Shown here: positions 44,837 to 53,953 of the stretch, piece by piece
How positions within the stretch are numbered: position 1 is the stretch's first letter
How the letters are laid out: each line of letters begins with the position of its first letter
Assembly (NCBI RefSeq): GCF_000217715.1
Contig: NC_015666.1
Location: 1-64,000, forward strand
Direction: 5' to 3'
Length of the DNA: 64,000 nt
Source of the DNA: Halopiger xanaduensis SH-6
GTDB taxonomy: Archaea > Halobacteriota > Halobacteria > Halobacteriales > Natrialbaceae
The notes under the pieces: model-generated
What the model was told of the DNA's origin: nothing
The model's database searches: none
The model's input: only the letters and a program-made list of their open reading frames with translations
Program-made: the position numbers and the translations under genes

Positions 44837-45934
44837 CTAGTAGCCGCGTTCGATCAGGTAGTCGGCGATGTCGAACAGCAGTTCGCGCGCCTCGTTGTCC
44901 GGGAGGACCTCGAGGCGCTCTTTCCCCTGGGCGACCAGGTCGCGAGCCATCTCGTTGGCGTAGCCGATCGAGCCCGCCGCCTCGAGTTCGGCGACGGCGT
45001 CGTCGATCTCGGCCTCGGTGACGGCGTCGACGTCGTTGGTGTCGACGAGCGACTCGACGTCGACGCCCTGCTCGCGGGCGTGGACCGTGATCAGCGTCTG
45101 CTTGTTCTCGACGAGGTCGCTGCCGCGCTGCTTGCCGAGTTTCTCGCTCGGCACGGTCAGGTCCAGCACGTCGTCCTGGATCTGGAACGCGCGGCCGATG
45201 TCGAGCCCGTAGCCGTAGAGCGCGTCGATCGTCTCGTCGTCGGCGCCCAGCAGGACGGCCGGCAGACACGCCGACGCGGCGTAGAGCACGGCCGTCTTCT
45301 GCTCGACCATCTCGAGGTACTCGTCGGGCGTGACGTCGGTGCGCTCCTCGAAGGTGACGTCCAGCGACTGGCCCTCGCAGATCTTCGTGCAGGTCGTCGC
45401 GAGGATGTCCAGCGCCTCGACCGCGCGCTCGGGTGCGGCGCCGGTCTCGAGCATGATCTCGAAGGCCTTCGAGTAGAGGGTGTCGCCCGCGAGGATCGCC
45501 GTCTCGAGGTCGTACTCGCGGTGGACAGCGGGGACGCCGCGGCGGAGGTCGTCGTCGTCCATGATGTCGTCGTGGATCAGCGTGAACGACTGGATGACCT
45601 CGACGCTGACGGCGGCGTCCATGAGGTCGATCGCGTCGGGACCGTCGGCCCCGTCGGAACTCGAGACGCCGTCGATTTCGCCGGCGCCGTACAGCGTCGG
45701 AAACTCGCGGTAGTCGGCCGTCAGCGGCTCGGCGTCGACCAGCGATTCGCCGGCCGTCAGCAGGACGGTCGGTCGGAGTCGCTTGCCGCCCGCGTCCAGC
45801 AGGTAGCGGGACGCCTCGTAGAGCCGCTCCGGTTTCTGAATCGGCAACTCCTCGGGAATCGCGTCGTTAACGCGCTCGCGGCGCTTGCGAACTGCCTCGA
45901 GTACCGCCTCCTCTCGTGCCTCGGGAGTCGTCAT
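44837..45934 (-). CDS. idsA: polyprenyl (geranylgeranyl/farnesyl) diphosphate synthase
   Basis: Encodes 365 residues. It has the first Asp-rich motif DDIMDDDD, GDTLYSKAFE, and the second Asp-rich motif region FQIQDDVLDLTVPSEKLGK, both binding Mg-diphosphate. It condenses isopentenyl diphosphate with allylic diphosphates; in haloarchaea it supplies C20/C25 chains for ether lipids. The start is 11 bases after RNase J stops, so the two form an operon. Chain length cannot be assigned with confidence. Confidence 0.93.
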   Translation of the reverse strand: MTTPEAREEAVLEAVRKRRERVNDAIPEELPIQKPERLYEASRYLLDAGGKRLRPTVLLTAGESLVDAEPLTADYREFPTLYGAGEIDGVSSSDGADGPDAIDLMDAAVSVEVIQSFTLIHDDIMDDDDLRRGVPAVHREYDLETAILAGDTLYSKAFEIMLETGAAPERAVEALDILATTCTKICEGQSLDVTFEERTDVTPDEYLEMVEQKTAVLYAASACLPAVLLGADDETIDALYGYGLDIGRAFQIQDDVLDLTVPSEKLGKQRGSDLVENKQTLITVHAREQGVDVESLVDTNDVDAVTEAEIDDAVAELEAAGSIGYANEMARDLVAQGKERLEVLPDNEARELLFDIADYLIERGY

Positions 45935-45945
45935 GGCGATCAGTA

Positions 45946-47298
45946 TCAGTCCACGAGCTGGATGAGGTTGCCGTTGCGCGTGACGTGGAGGTCGCGCCCC
46001 ATCTTGTACCCCTCGCTCTCACAGAGGTTGACGTAGCTCGAGAACCCGCTCAGGTCCTGGTGGGCCGGGATGACGTGCTGGGGCTGCAGGGCGTCTAGCA
46101 TCTCGTAGTGGCCCTCCTGGCAGAGGTGGCCCGAGACGTGGATGTCGTCGTAGATGCGGGCGCCCTGCATGCCGAGCAGCTTCTCGGCCTGGTAGCGCTG
46201 GCCCTCGTTGGTCGGCTCGGGGATGACGCGGGCGGAGAAGACGACCTTGTCGCCGTCGTCCAGCTGGTACGGCGTCTCGCCGCGGGCCATCCGAGTGAGC
46301 ATCGCGCGCGGCTCGCCCTGGTGGCCCGTGACGACGGGCAGGAAGTTCTCCTTGCCCTCGTTCATGATCCGCTTGAACGTCCGGTCGACGGACTTGCGGT
46401 GGCCGAACATCCCCAGGTCGTCGGGGAAGTCGACGAAGTCCAGGCGCTCGGCGGTTCCGGAGTACTTCTCCATCGAGCGGCCCAGCAGGACGGGCTGGCG
46501 CCCGATGTCCTTGGCGAACTCGACCAGCGACGTCACGCGCGAGATGTGACTCGAGAAGGTCGTCGCGACGATGCCGCCGTCGTAGTCCTCCATGCTGTAG
46601 AGGACGTCCCGGAGGTGCTCGCGGGCGACGTTCTCGGAGGGGGTGCGCCCCTTCTTGTTCGCGTTGGTACAGTCCTCGATGTAGGCGAGGACGCCGTTGC
46701 CCTCGCGACCGATCTCGCGGAACCGCTCCATGTCGATCGGGTCGCCGATGACCGGCGTGTGGTCCATGCGTTTGTCAAGCCCGTAGACGACCGCGCCCTC
46801 GGGCGTGTGCAGGACCGGGTTGATCGCGTCGATGATCGAGTGGGTGACGTTGACGAACTCGAGTTCGACCTGCCCGCTGTCGCCGATCGACATCGTTTCG
46901 CCGGCGTCCATCTTGATGAGGTCGTTCTCGACGCCGAACTTCTGCTCGCCCTCGATCTGCTGTTTGACGAGTTCGATCGTAAACGGCGTCGCGACGACCG
47001 GCGCGTTGTACCGGTGGGCCAGCTTCGAGATGGCCCCGATGTGGTCGAGGTGGCCGTGCGTGGGCACGATGGCCTGCACGTCGCCCTCGAGGTCGCTCAT
47101 GATCCGATCGTCGGGGATTGCTCCCATGTCGATCAGATCGAGACTGTGCATCCGTTCGGTTTCGACGTTGTCGTGGATCAGGACCTGCGAGAGGTTCAGA
47201 CCCATGTCGAAGATGACAACGTCGTCGCCGGCGCGGACGGCAGTCATCTGCCGTCCGACTTCTTCGTAGCCGCCTATGGTTGCGATTTCGATTTCCAT
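45946..47298 (-). CDS. rnj: ribonuclease J (archaeal, 5'-3' exonuclease/beta-CASP)
   Basis: Encodes 450 residues. It shows the metallo-beta-lactamase/beta-CASP motif HGHLDH (residues 81-86), then [46 protein letters not shown] and [16 protein letters not shown]. This is the archaeal RNase J family (aRNase J), a 5'-3' exoribonuclease active on 5'-monophosphorylated RNA in the cytoplasm. It has its own promoter (47496-47502) and an exceptionally structured ~175-base leader, and it precedes idsA by 11 bases. Confidence 0.94.
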   Translation of the reverse strand: MEIEIATIGGYEEVGRQMTAVRAGDDVVIFDMGLNLSQVLIHDNVETERMHSLDLIDMGAIPDDRIMSDLEGDVQAIVPTHGHLDHIGAISKLAHRYNAPVVATPFTIELVKQQIEGEQKFGVENDLIKMDAGETMSIGDSGQVELEFVNVTHSIIDAINPVLHTPEGAVVYGLDKRMDHTPVIGDPIDMERFREIGREGNGVLAYIEDCTNANKKGRTPSENVAREHLRDVLYSMEDYDGGIVATTFSSHISRVTSLVEFAKDIGRQPVLLGRSMEKYSGTAERLDFVDFPDDLGMFGHRKSVDRTFKRIMNEGKENFLPVVTGHQGEPRAMLTRMARGETPYQLDDGDKVVFSARVIPEPTNEGQRYQAEKLLGMQGARIYDDIHVSGHLCQEGHYEMLDALQPQHVIPAHQDLSGFSSYVNLCESEGYKMGRDLHVTRNGNLIQLVD

Positions 47299-47401
47299 GG
47301 TTCGTTGTACTGAAAGCCGCGTTCGTGGCTCTCATCGAAACGGTCCGCGGACTAGTGGTTATGCGGCCCCGGCGTCTTACAGCGCGTCGGCCATCCCGCT
47401 A

Positions 47402-47453
47402 TGCGTTCGGACGGCGAATCCGCCGTTGCTCACAACCGTGAGCCCCGAACGCA
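47402..47453 (-). promoter_or_regulatory. three-way-junction RNA structure in the rnj leader
   Basis: On the minus strand TGCGTTCGG (47453-47445) pairs perfectly with CCGAACGCA (47410-47402). Two hairpins stand inside: GCTCAC-GGTT-GTGAGC (47443-47428) and ACGGCG-GATT-CGCCGT (47426-47411). One unpaired base separates the outer stem from the first hairpin (47444) and one separates the two hairpins (47427). All 21 base pairs are perfect Watson-Crick pairs. Given the promoter at 47496-47502, the junction would lie ~20 bases from the mRNA 5' end. Confidence 0.75.
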
Positions 47454-47491
47454 CTTGCCCGCGGGTCTCGGTATGTACCCTTACACGCCCG

Positions 47492-47506
47492 GGTGTTAAA
47501 AACACC
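47492..47506 (-). promoter_or_regulatory. promoter/operator-like palindrome for rnj
   Basis: GGTGTTAAAAACACC (plus strand) is a perfect inverted repeat with a TTTTTAAC core on the minus strand, which serves as the TATA-like box (47502-47496). Predicted transcription start about 47473. Overlap of a palindrome and a TATA box is a typical haloarchaeal repressor arrangement. Confidence 0.5.
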
Positions 47507-47574
47507 GTGGGTTGATCCTGTCCGATTCTCGAGGTGAGAACGATCGACGGTGGCGACTCCCTCAGGTCGAAGCG

Positions 47575-48330
47575 CTACTGACTGAGGTAGCCACCCTCGA
47601 CGCCGAACCCTTCGCCGGTGACGAACGACGCCTCGTCGCTGCACAGCCAGACGACGGCGGCCGCGACCTCCTCGGGCGTGCCGAGTCGGTTCATCGCGTG
47701 CATACCCTCGATCTGCGCTCGCTCCTCGTCGGACAGCGACTCCTCGATCAGCGGCGTTTCGATGAAGCCCGGACAAACGCTGTTGATGCGAACGCCGGTC
47801 TCACCGTTCTCGAGCGCGGCGCTTTTCGTCAGCCCGAGGACGCCGTGTTTGGCGGCCGAGTAGGCCGACGACGTCGCGAAGCCGACCTTGCCAAGGATCG
47901 AGGAGTTGTTCACGATGGCGCCGCCGGACTCCTGGTCTTTCATCCGCTCGAGTTCGGCTTTCATGCAGTTGAACACGCCGACGAGGTTCACGTCGATGAC
48001 CTGCGACCAGTCCTCGGGCGCGTACTCGTCGACCGGCGCCCGCTCGCCGCCGATGCCGGCGTTGTTGAACGCGCAGTCGAGACTCCCGTACTCGTCGACT
48101 GCTGCGTCGACCATCGCCGCGGCCGACTCGGGGTCGGCGACGTCCGTTTCGACGAAGATCGCGTCGCCGCCGGCGTCCTCGATCGAGTCGACTGTCCCCT
48201 CGCCGCCGTCGACGTCCAGATCCGCGACGACGACGTTCGCCCCGCGCTCGGCGAACTCGAGGGCCGTTTCCTGTCCGATTCCCGAGCCACCGCCAGTGAC
48301 GACCGCCGTCGCTTGATCGATCGAAACCAT
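47575..48330 (-). CDS. SDR family oxidoreductase
   Basis: Encodes 251 residues from the ATG at 48330 (MVSIDQATAVVTGGGSGIGQ). Motifs are GGGSGIG, FNNAGIGG, catalytic Ser in NNSSILGK, YSAAKHG, and SVCPGFIETP. Similar to glucose-1-dehydrogenase/3-oxoacyl reductase-like SDRs; substrate unknown. It sits between isopentenyl phosphate kinase and RNase J, where most haloarchaea that I recall have no gene, so it is probably an accessory insertion into the cluster. It has 95 bases before it and a separate promoter for rnj behind it. Confidence 0.9.
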   Translation of the reverse strand: MVSIDQATAVVTGGGSGIGQETALEFAERGANVVVADLDVDGGEGTVDSIEDAGGDAIFVETDVADPESAAAMVDAAVDEYGSLDCAFNNAGIGGERAPVDEYAPEDWSQVIDVNLVGVFNCMKAELERMKDQESGGAIVNNSSILGKVGFATSSAYSAAKHGVLGLTKSAALENGETGVRINSVCPGFIETPLIEESLSDEERAQIEGMHAMNRLGTPEEVAAAVVWLCSDEASFVTGEGFGVEGGYLSQ

Positions 48331-48425
48331 GCGCGGATTCGCCACGTCGCCTCGCAAAAAAGATCGGGTCGCGGAAGCCGGGTCGGCGTCCTCGTCCGAC
48401 TCGCCGGTTCCCGTCGATGTCCCGA

Positions 48426-49181
48426 CTAGGACGCCTCGAACTCGATCTTCGTCCCCGGTTCCTCACCCGCGAGGAAGGGTTCGACGTCCTCGAGGCCGAA
48501 GATCGACGCCGGCGCCTCGAGATCGAGCAGCGTCCGCACCTTGCCGGCCATGCCGCCGGTTACGTCGGTCGCGTCGCTGGCACCGAGGACGGCTTCGACG
48601 TCCTCGAACGACGTGATGCAGTCGATCACCGCGTCCTCGTCGTCCAGTACACCCGGAACGGTCGAGCAGAGGCCGACCCGATCGGCCTCGAGATCACGAG
48701 CGAGCGCGGCGACGAGTTCGTCCCCGCTGACGACGGTCGCGCCGGCGCCCGCGTGGGCGACGAGGTCGCCGTGGAGGACGGGGACGAACCCCTCCGCGAG
48801 CATCGTCTCGATCTGTCCGGTCGGCAGCGCAAGCGCCCCGTCGGCGTCGCGGCGAGCCGTCGAGAACGGGTGGACCGGCACCGCGTTCACGTCCCGCTCG
48901 AGGAGCCGCTGGAGGACGAACTGGTTCAGCGTCTTCATCGCGCCGTGGATATCGGCGACCGCCTCGGCGTCGCGCGTTCCCGCCGCGGTCGTCACGCCGT
49001 GTTCGCTCGCGTTGTGGTGGCCGAAGCTGCCGCCGCCGTGGACGATCACGAGGTCCTCGGCGTCGCCGCCGTCGAGCGCCGCGCTAATCGCGTCGGCCGC
49101 TCGCCCGAGCGCGTCGCCGTCGAGCGTCTCCGGTCGCTCCTTGTCCGTGATTGCGCTACCGCCGAGTTTCAGGACGATCAT
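48426..49181 (-). CDS. ipk: isopentenyl phosphate kinase
   Basis: Encodes 251 residues, amino-acid-kinase fold. Motifs are MIVLKLGGSAITDKERPETL, VIVHGGGSFGHHNASEHG with the substrate-phosphate His, and DVTGGMAGKVRTLL. It phosphorylates isopentenyl phosphate to isopentenyl diphosphate, the last step of the archaeal alternative mevalonate pathway. The start codon overlaps the mvk stop (49178-49181), so they are translationally coupled. Confidence 0.95.
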   Translation of the reverse strand: MIVLKLGGSAITDKERPETLDGDALGRAADAISAALDGGDAEDLVIVHGGGSFGHHNASEHGVTTAAGTRDAEAVADIHGAMKTLNQFVLQRLLERDVNAVPVHPFSTARRDADGALALPTGQIETMLAEGFVPVLHGDLVAHAGAGATVVSGDELVAALARDLEADRVGLCSTVPGVLDDEDAVIDCITSFEDVEAVLGASDATDVTGGMAGKVRTLLDLEAPASIFGLEDVEPFLAGEEPGTKIEFEAS

Positions 49182-50164
49182 TCGAGTCGCTTCACCCCCG
49201 CTTCGGCGAGTTCGGCGCGGAAGGCGTCCTCGCAGCCCGGCGTGAACGAGAGGGCCGTCTCGGTCTCCGGCGTCGGATCGAGCGCGACGATACAGCCCCC
49301 GCCGCCGGCGCCCGTCAGCTTCGCGCCGTAGGCGTCGGCGTCCCGGGCCGCCCAGACCATCGTGTCGAGCGAGCGCGAGGAGACGCCCAGCGCCGACAGC
49401 AGCCCGTGGTTGAAGTTCATCAGCCGGCCGAGTTCCTCGAGGTCGCCGTCGGCCAGCGCCTCCTCGCCGCGCCTGACGATGTCGCCGATCGCTTCGACGG
49501 TGTCGGCCGCGAAGCCGTACTCCTCGCGCAGGTCGCGCACGCCCGCGACGAGCTGGCCGGTGTCACCGGCGCCGCCGTCGAAACCGATCACGATCGGCAG
49601 GTCGGGGGCTTCGATCGACCGACAGTCGTCGCCCTCGACGCGGACCGCGCCGCCGGTCGCCGAACAGAAGGTGTCGGCGCGGGAGGCCTGCCCGTCCTGC
49701 ACCTCGTGTTCGGTTCGGTAGGCTCGCTCGGCGATCTCGTCGGCCTCGAGACTAACGCCGAGTTCCCGCGCGGCGGCGTCGATGGCCGCGACGACGACCG
49801 CGGCCGACGATCCGAGTCCCGCGCCGAGCGGGATGTCGCTCTCGATGGTCACGTCGAAGCCGACCTCGTCCTCGTCGGTGACGTCGCGAACCTGTGCGAT
49901 CGCCTCGTCGACGTAGCCCATCGCCGCGCTGATCAGCGACTCCGAGACGTCGACGTCGGGTCGATCGTCCGTCGAACCGCCGTACTCGACGGTAAAGCCG
50001 TCCAGACTCAGGTCCTCGGCGTGGACGCGCAGTTTGCTGTCCGCCCGCTGCTCGACGCCGACCCGCGCCCGTCGCTCGATGGCACACGGGACGGCGGGCT
50101 CGCCGTACACGACTGCGTGCTCCCCGAAGAGATACACCTTCCCGGGAGCGCTCGAGACTGCCAT
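49178..50164 (-). CDS. mvk: mevalonate kinase
   Basis: Encodes 328 residues of the GHMP kinase family. Motifs are APGKVYLFGEHAVVYGEPAV, IPLGAGLGSSAAVVVAAIDA (the ATP-phosphate loop), and AKLTGAGGGGCIVALDP near the C-terminus. It makes mevalonate 5-phosphate for isoprenoid lipids. Coupled to ipk by a four-base overlap. It diverges from thiR, 102 bases between starts. Confidence 0.95.
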   Translation of the reverse strand: MAVSSAPGKVYLFGEHAVVYGEPAVPCAIERRARVGVEQRADSKLRVHAEDLSLDGFTVEYGGSTDDRPDVDVSESLISAAMGYVDEAIAQVRDVTDEDEVGFDVTIESDIPLGAGLGSSAAVVVAAIDAAARELGVSLEADEIAERAYRTEHEVQDGQASRADTFCSATGGAVRVEGDDCRSIEAPDLPIVIGFDGGAGDTGQLVAGVRDLREEYGFAADTVEAIGDIVRRGEEALADGDLEELGRLMNFNHGLLSALGVSSRSLDTMVWAARDADAYGAKLTGAGGGGCIVALDPTPETETALSFTPGCEDAFRAELAEAGVKRLE

Positions 50165-50237
50165 ATCCGAGCGTTCGGACGACGACGCTTAATAGCTACC
50201 TTCTCGCGGACGGCGGCGCGGAACGGGAATTACAGAC

Positions 50238-50242
50238 TTAAG
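50238..50242 (+). promoter_or_regulatory. TATA-like box of the thiR gene
   Basis: TTAAG is centred 27 bases before the ATG at 50267, predicting a leaderless thiR mRNA. It lies in the shared region with the divergent mvk start. Confidence 0.5.
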
Positions 50243-50266
50243 CCGGCGTCGGTCGAACGCGGAGGC

Positions 50267-51190
50267 ATGTCGCTTGTACTGCCGAGCGAACTCGTCGTCG
50301 ATCGGTTCCTGCCGACGGTGCGGGCGATGCTCGCGACCGAACTCGCCGAGCGCGGGCTGACCCAGCGGGAGATCGCCGCCGAACTCGGCGTCACGCAGGC
50401 CGCCGTCAGCAAGTACGTCGGGGGCGAGGGCGGCGGGGACGCCCGCTTTCGGGACGACCCCGAAACTGTCGCGACCGTCGAGCGCATCGCCGACGGCCTC
50501 GCCGGCGGCGAGATGGACGGCTACGACGCGCTGGCCGAACTCCTCTCGCTGATCCGCAGCCTCGAGGACCGCGGCCCCATCTGCGAACTCCACGAGGAGG
50601 AGATGCCCGAACTCCGCGGGCTGGGCTGTGACCTGTGCGTTCGCGGGCTCGACCCCGACGTGCGGGCCGAGCGGGACGTCCTCGCGAACGTCCGGACGGC
50701 CGCGCGGACGCTCGCCTCGATCCCCGGCATGGCCCAGTACATCCCGAACGTCGGCACGAACGTGGGGATGGCCTTACCGGACGCGCACGACGAAACGGAT
50801 GTCGCCGCCGTCCCCGGCCGGATCTACGCGATGGGCGGGCGGATCGAGATTCCCGCAAATCCCGAGTTCGGCGCATCGAAACACGTTGCGACGGCCGTTC
50901 TCGCGGCCAGTGACGCCGATCCAGAGATCCGCGGCGCGATCAATATCGCGACCGACGACGCGCTTCTCGACGCTGCTCGCGAGCACGGGATCGACCCCCT
51001 CGAGTTCGACGCCGACTACGAGGACCGGGGCGAACACCTCCGCGATCGCTTCGCGGAGCGCGGCGACGTGCCGCGCGTGGCCTACCATCAGGGCGCGTTC
51101 GGGATCGAGCCGACCACTTACGTGTTCGGCGCAACGGCTGTCGACGCCGCCGAGCGAGTCGCGACGTTACTGGAAACTGCTGCTGTGTAG
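50267..51190 (+). CDS. thiR: ThiR-type thiamine regulator (HTH plus ThiN/thiamine-phosphate synthase domain)
   Basis: Encodes 307 residues from the ATG at 50267. An N-terminal helix-turn-helix (LTQREIAAELGVTQAAVSKY, about residues 26-45) precedes a four-cysteine region (GPICELHEEE, LGCDLCVRG). A ~180-residue ThiN-like domain follows (ASIPGMAQYIPNVGTNVGMA, PGRIYAMGGRIEIPANPEFG, ASKHVATAVLAA). In archaea this architecture is the ThiR regulator, which senses thiamine phosphates through the ThiN domain and controls thiamine genes. A good candidate to control the transporter at 21.9-26.2 kb. Confidence 0.88.
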   Translation: MSLVLPSELVVDRFLPTVRAMLATELAERGLTQREIAAELGVTQAAVSKYVGGEGGGDARFRDDPETVATVERIADGLAGGEMDGYDALAELLSLIRSLEDRGPICELHEEEMPELRGLGCDLCVRGLDPDVRAERDVLANVRTAARTLASIPGMAQYIPNVGTNVGMALPDAHDETDVAAVPGRIYAMGGRIEIPANPEFGASKHVATAVLAASDADPEIRGAINIATDDALLDAAREHGIDPLEFDADYEDRGEHLRDRFAERGDVPRVAYHQGAFGIEPTTYVFGATAVDAAERVATLLETAAV

Positions 51191-51210
51191 AAAGAGCGGT
51201 GAACCGGTCG

Positions 51211-51336
51211 TTACAGCAGCGTCACTAGCACTCGGAGCGGAATCCCGAGCGCGAACAGCGCGATCAGTCCCATCGTCGCGAGGACGACCGGCGCGGGGAG
51301 TTTCTCCTTCTCGAAGTCGAACAGTAGGGAGTCCAT
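51211..51336 (-). CDS. 41-residue single-span membrane protein
   Basis: Encodes MDSLLFDFEKEKLPAPVV and then a hydrophobic helix (ATMGLIALFALGIPLRVLVT). Small, with one predicted membrane segment. A short haloarchaeal conserved-looking ORF placed after the S2 operon; its stop is 20 bases from the convergent thiR stop. Function unknown. Longer in-frame versions (to 51453) begin in basic sequence and were rejected. Confidence 0.6.
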   Translation of the reverse strand: MDSLLFDFEKEKLPAPVVLATMGLIALFALGIPLRVLVTLL

Positions 51337-51523
51337 AGGCGCCCTTCGAACGGTCGCGAGGTAATTCCTTCGCTCGCGGTTCGACGCCGCTCGAGCGACT
51401 CGAGCGATCACCGAAACAGTCGGCGATGCAGCTGCAACTCGAGGACGCATCACGCGAGGCTGTCGGGGTGACCAACAGGGAAAACGAACAGCGCAATCGA
51501 TTCGATTCGAAATTAAATCCGCG

Positions 51524-52342
51524 TTAGACGGAGCTCTCGAAGTCCTCGAGGGCGTAGGACGGCTCGGCGCCGCGGCGGTCGAGGACCTCGTTGGCGAGCA
51601 GCCAGTAGACGACCGAGAGGGCCTTGCGACCCTTGTTGTTGGTCGGGACGACCAGGTCGACGTTGCTGACCTGGTTGTTCGAGTCGCACATCGCGATGAC
51701 CGGAATGCCCACCGTGATGGCCTCCTTGACTGCCTGGGCGTCGCCGATCGGGTCGGTGACGACGACGACGTCGGGTTCGATGTAGCCGTCGTACTTGGGG
51801 TTGGTCAGCGTGCCCGGGATGAATCGACCCGTGCGCGCTCGAGCGCCGACCGCTTCGGCGAACTTCTCGGCCGGGAAGCGACCGTACTGGCGGCTCGAGG
51901 TGACCAGGATCTGCTCGGGGTCGTAGTTGGCGAGGAAGTCCGCGGCCGTGCGGATGCGCTGGTCGGTCTTGGAGACGTCCAGCACGTAGAGGCCGTCGGT
52001 CCGGACGCGGTGGATGAACCGCTCCATGTCCGCGGTCTTCTGCTGGGTACCGATGTGGACGCCGGCGCCGAGGTAGTCCTCGACGGGGATCAGCAGGTCC
52101 GCTTCCTCGTCGGACATCACGTCGTCGTCGAGGGTGGGACCGGCGTCTTCCGCTTCTTCGGCGTCGGTTTCCTCGGCTACTTCTGCGTCGGCCTCGGCCT
52201 CGTCGGCCGCGGCGTCTGCGGACTGTTCGTCTACTGGCTCGACGTCCTCCTCGGCGGCGGGGCCAGCCCCTTCGGCTGGCTCCTCGTCGATTTCCTCCTC
52301 GGCGGCGTCGAGCCCTTCTTGGGTCGTGTCGTTATCTGTCAT
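51524..52342 (-). CDS. rps2: 30S ribosomal protein S2
   Basis: Encodes 272 residues. The core from about residue 80 has [60 protein letters not shown] and [20 protein letters not shown], diagnostic of uS2. The first ~75 residues are a pure acidic extension typical of haloarchaeal S2. Overlaps the enolase stop by four bases. Last gene of the long operon. Confidence 0.97.
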   Translation of the reverse strand: MTDNDTTQEGLDAAEEEIDEEPAEGAGPAAEEDVEPVDEQSADAAADEAEADAEVAEETDAEEAEDAGPTLDDDVMSDEEADLLIPVEDYLGAGVHIGTQQKTADMERFIHRVRTDGLYVLDVSKTDQRIRTAADFLANYDPEQILVTSSRQYGRFPAEKFAEAVGARARTGRFIPGTLTNPKYDGYIEPDVVVVTDPIGDAQAVKEAITVGIPVIAMCDSNNQVSNVDLVVPTNNKGRKALSVVYWLLANEVLDRRGAEPSYALEDFESSV

Positions 52343-53550
52343 GTCGCGTCGTCTGCGATTCGAATGAGCTCGTTGAGCTTTGCGGTTCGCTCGCCGCCGA
52401 CGGCACCGGTCTTGATGAACGGTGCGTCGGTCGCGACGGCGAGGTGTGCGATCGTCGTGTCCTCGGTCTCGCCCGAGCGGTGGGAGATGACCGAGTCGTA
52501 GCCGTTCTGCGTGGCGAGTTCGATCGCGTCGAAGGCGTCGGTCAGCGTGCCGATCTGGTTCGGCTTGATCAGGATGCTGTTCGCCGCGCCGCGATCGATC
52601 CCGTCGACGAGACGGTCGGTGTTCGTGACGAACAGGTCGTCGCCGCAGATCAGCGTCTGGTCGCCGACCTCGTCGGTGAGGTCGGCGAACGCGTCGTAGT
52701 CGTCCTCGTCGAGCGGATCCTCGACGTAGACGAGGTCGTACTCCTCGACGAGATCAGCGATGTACTCGATCTGTTCCTCCGTGTCGCGGCTGATGCCGGC
52801 CGACTCGTACTCGTAGGTTTCCGAGTCAGCGTCGTACATCTCGGCGGCCGCGACGTCGAGGCCGAAGCCGATGTTGAAGCCGACCTCGTCCTGCACCGTC
52901 GACACCGCCTCGTCGACGATTTCGAACGCCTCCGCGTCGTCGATCGAGGGTGCCCACGCGCCCTCGTCGCCCTTGCCGGAGGGGTGACCGCGCTCCTCGA
53001 GCAGGTCGGCGACTTCGGCGTGGACGGCAGCGTTCGCGAAGACGGCGTCCTCGACGCTCGGTGCGCCGACGGGCGCCGCGAGGAACTCCTGAATGTCGGT
53101 CGCGTCGGCGGCGTGTTCGCCCCCGCCGACGACGTTACCGAGCGGCGTCGGGAAGTTCTCCCCGCGGAAGGTGCCGCCGAGGTGCTGGAACAGCGGCGCG
53201 CCGAGCACGTCGGCGCCGGCCTTCGCGGCGGCCATCGAGATGGCGACCGCGCTGTTGGCGCCGATCTCGGAGAAGTCGTCGGTGCCGTCGGCGGCGCGCA
53301 GGATCGAATCGACTTCGCGCTGGTTACCGGCGTAAGCCTCCCCGACGAGTCGGGGGACGGCGTGTTCGCGGGCCGCGGCGATCGCCTCGGTCGGCGGTCG
53401 CTCGACGGCTTCGTACTCGCCGGTGCTGGCACCGCTCGGTGCTGCTGCACGGCCGAAGCCGCCGCTCTCGGTGACGACGTCGGCTTCGACGGTCGGGTTG
53501 CCGCGCGAGTCGAGGATCCGTCGGAGTCGGATGTCTGTGATCAGCGTCAT
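52339..53550 (-). CDS. eno: enolase
   Basis: Encodes 403 residues. Family motifs are [36 protein letters not shown]-type loop, [36 protein letters not shown] and [20 protein letters not shown], covering metal ligands and the catalytic Lys. Converts 2-phosphoglycerate to PEP in glycolysis/gluconeogenesis. Its ATG nearly overlaps the rpoK stop, and its stop overlaps the S2 start. Confidence 0.97.
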   Translation of the reverse strand: MTLITDIRLRRILDSRGNPTVEADVVTESGGFGRAAAPSGASTGEYEAVERPPTEAIAAAREHAVPRLVGEAYAGNQREVDSILRAADGTDDFSEIGANSAVAISMAAAKAGADVLGAPLFQHLGGTFRGENFPTPLGNVVGGGEHAADATDIQEFLAAPVGAPSVEDAVFANAAVHAEVADLLEERGHPSGKGDEGAWAPSIDDAEAFEIVDEAVSTVQDEVGFNIGFGLDVAAAEMYDADSETYEYESAGISRDTEEQIEYIADLVEEYDLVYVEDPLDEDDYDAFADLTDEVGDQTLICGDDLFVTNTDRLVDGIDRGAANSILIKPNQIGTLTDAFDAIELATQNGYDSVISHRSGETEDTTIAHLAVATDAPFIKTGAVGGERTAKLNELIRIADDAT

Positions 53551-53551
53551 C

Positions 53552-53731
53552 TCACTCGTTCCCCCGTTTGACGGTAAAGGGCAACACGCCGGCGTCGTAC
53601 TCTTCGGCGGCGATCAGGATCGGCTGCGTCTGATCCGTTTCGATCAGTACGGGCGCCCCGTAGGACACCTGCAGCGCTCGCGCACCGAGGATTCGCGCCT
53701 TCTCGTAGCGGTTGTGTCGTTGCTGTTGCAT
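53552..53731 (-). CDS. rpoK: DNA-directed RNA polymerase subunit K (Rpo6)
   Basis: Encodes 59 residues from the ATG at 53731 ([20 protein letters not shown]). The motifs [20 protein letters not shown] and PVLIE...[13 protein letters not shown] match archaeal Rpo6/omega-like subunits. Shorter than many archaeal K subunits. Between Rpo10 and enolase in the operon. Too short for longer-ORF detection but certain from sequence and context. Confidence 0.92.
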   Translation of the reverse strand: MQQQRHNRYEKARILGARALQVSYGAPVLIETDQTQPILIAAEEYDAGVLPFTVKRGNE

Positions 53732-53746
53732 AGGTTGGGTGGTGCG

Positions 53747-53941
53747 TTACTGGTAGGGGGAGACGATGTCGACGAGGTCGGTGTGACTGACGAGCATCCG
53801 CCGACAGCAGTAGCGGTCGACGCCGAGCTCGTCGAGGACCTTCTCGGGATCCTCGTCGCCCTCGTTGGCTCGCTCGTCGAACTCCTCCCAGTGTTCGCCG
53901 ACGACGTTGCCACAGGTGAAACACCGGACCGGTACCATCAT
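53747..53941 (-). CDS. rpoN: DNA-directed RNA polymerase subunit N (Rpo10)
   Basis: Encodes 64 residues. The zinc site Cys7-x2-Cys10 (RCFTCGNVV) and the diagnostic CCRRM box (Cys45-Cys46) identify the Rpb10-like subunit. The start may be either of two adjacent ATGs (53941 or 53938). Operon position is between S9 and Rpo6. Confidence 0.96.
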   Translation of the reverse strand: MMVPVRCFTCGNVVGEHWEEFDERANEGDEDPEKVLDELGVDRYCCRRMLVSHTDLVDIVSPYQ

Positions 53942-53953
53942 GAGTGGATCACC

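Noticed and set aside
49151-50266. Upstream extension of the thiR open frame
   Set aside because: It reads through the antisense of mvk; the TATA-like box and ATG at 50267 give a normal start.
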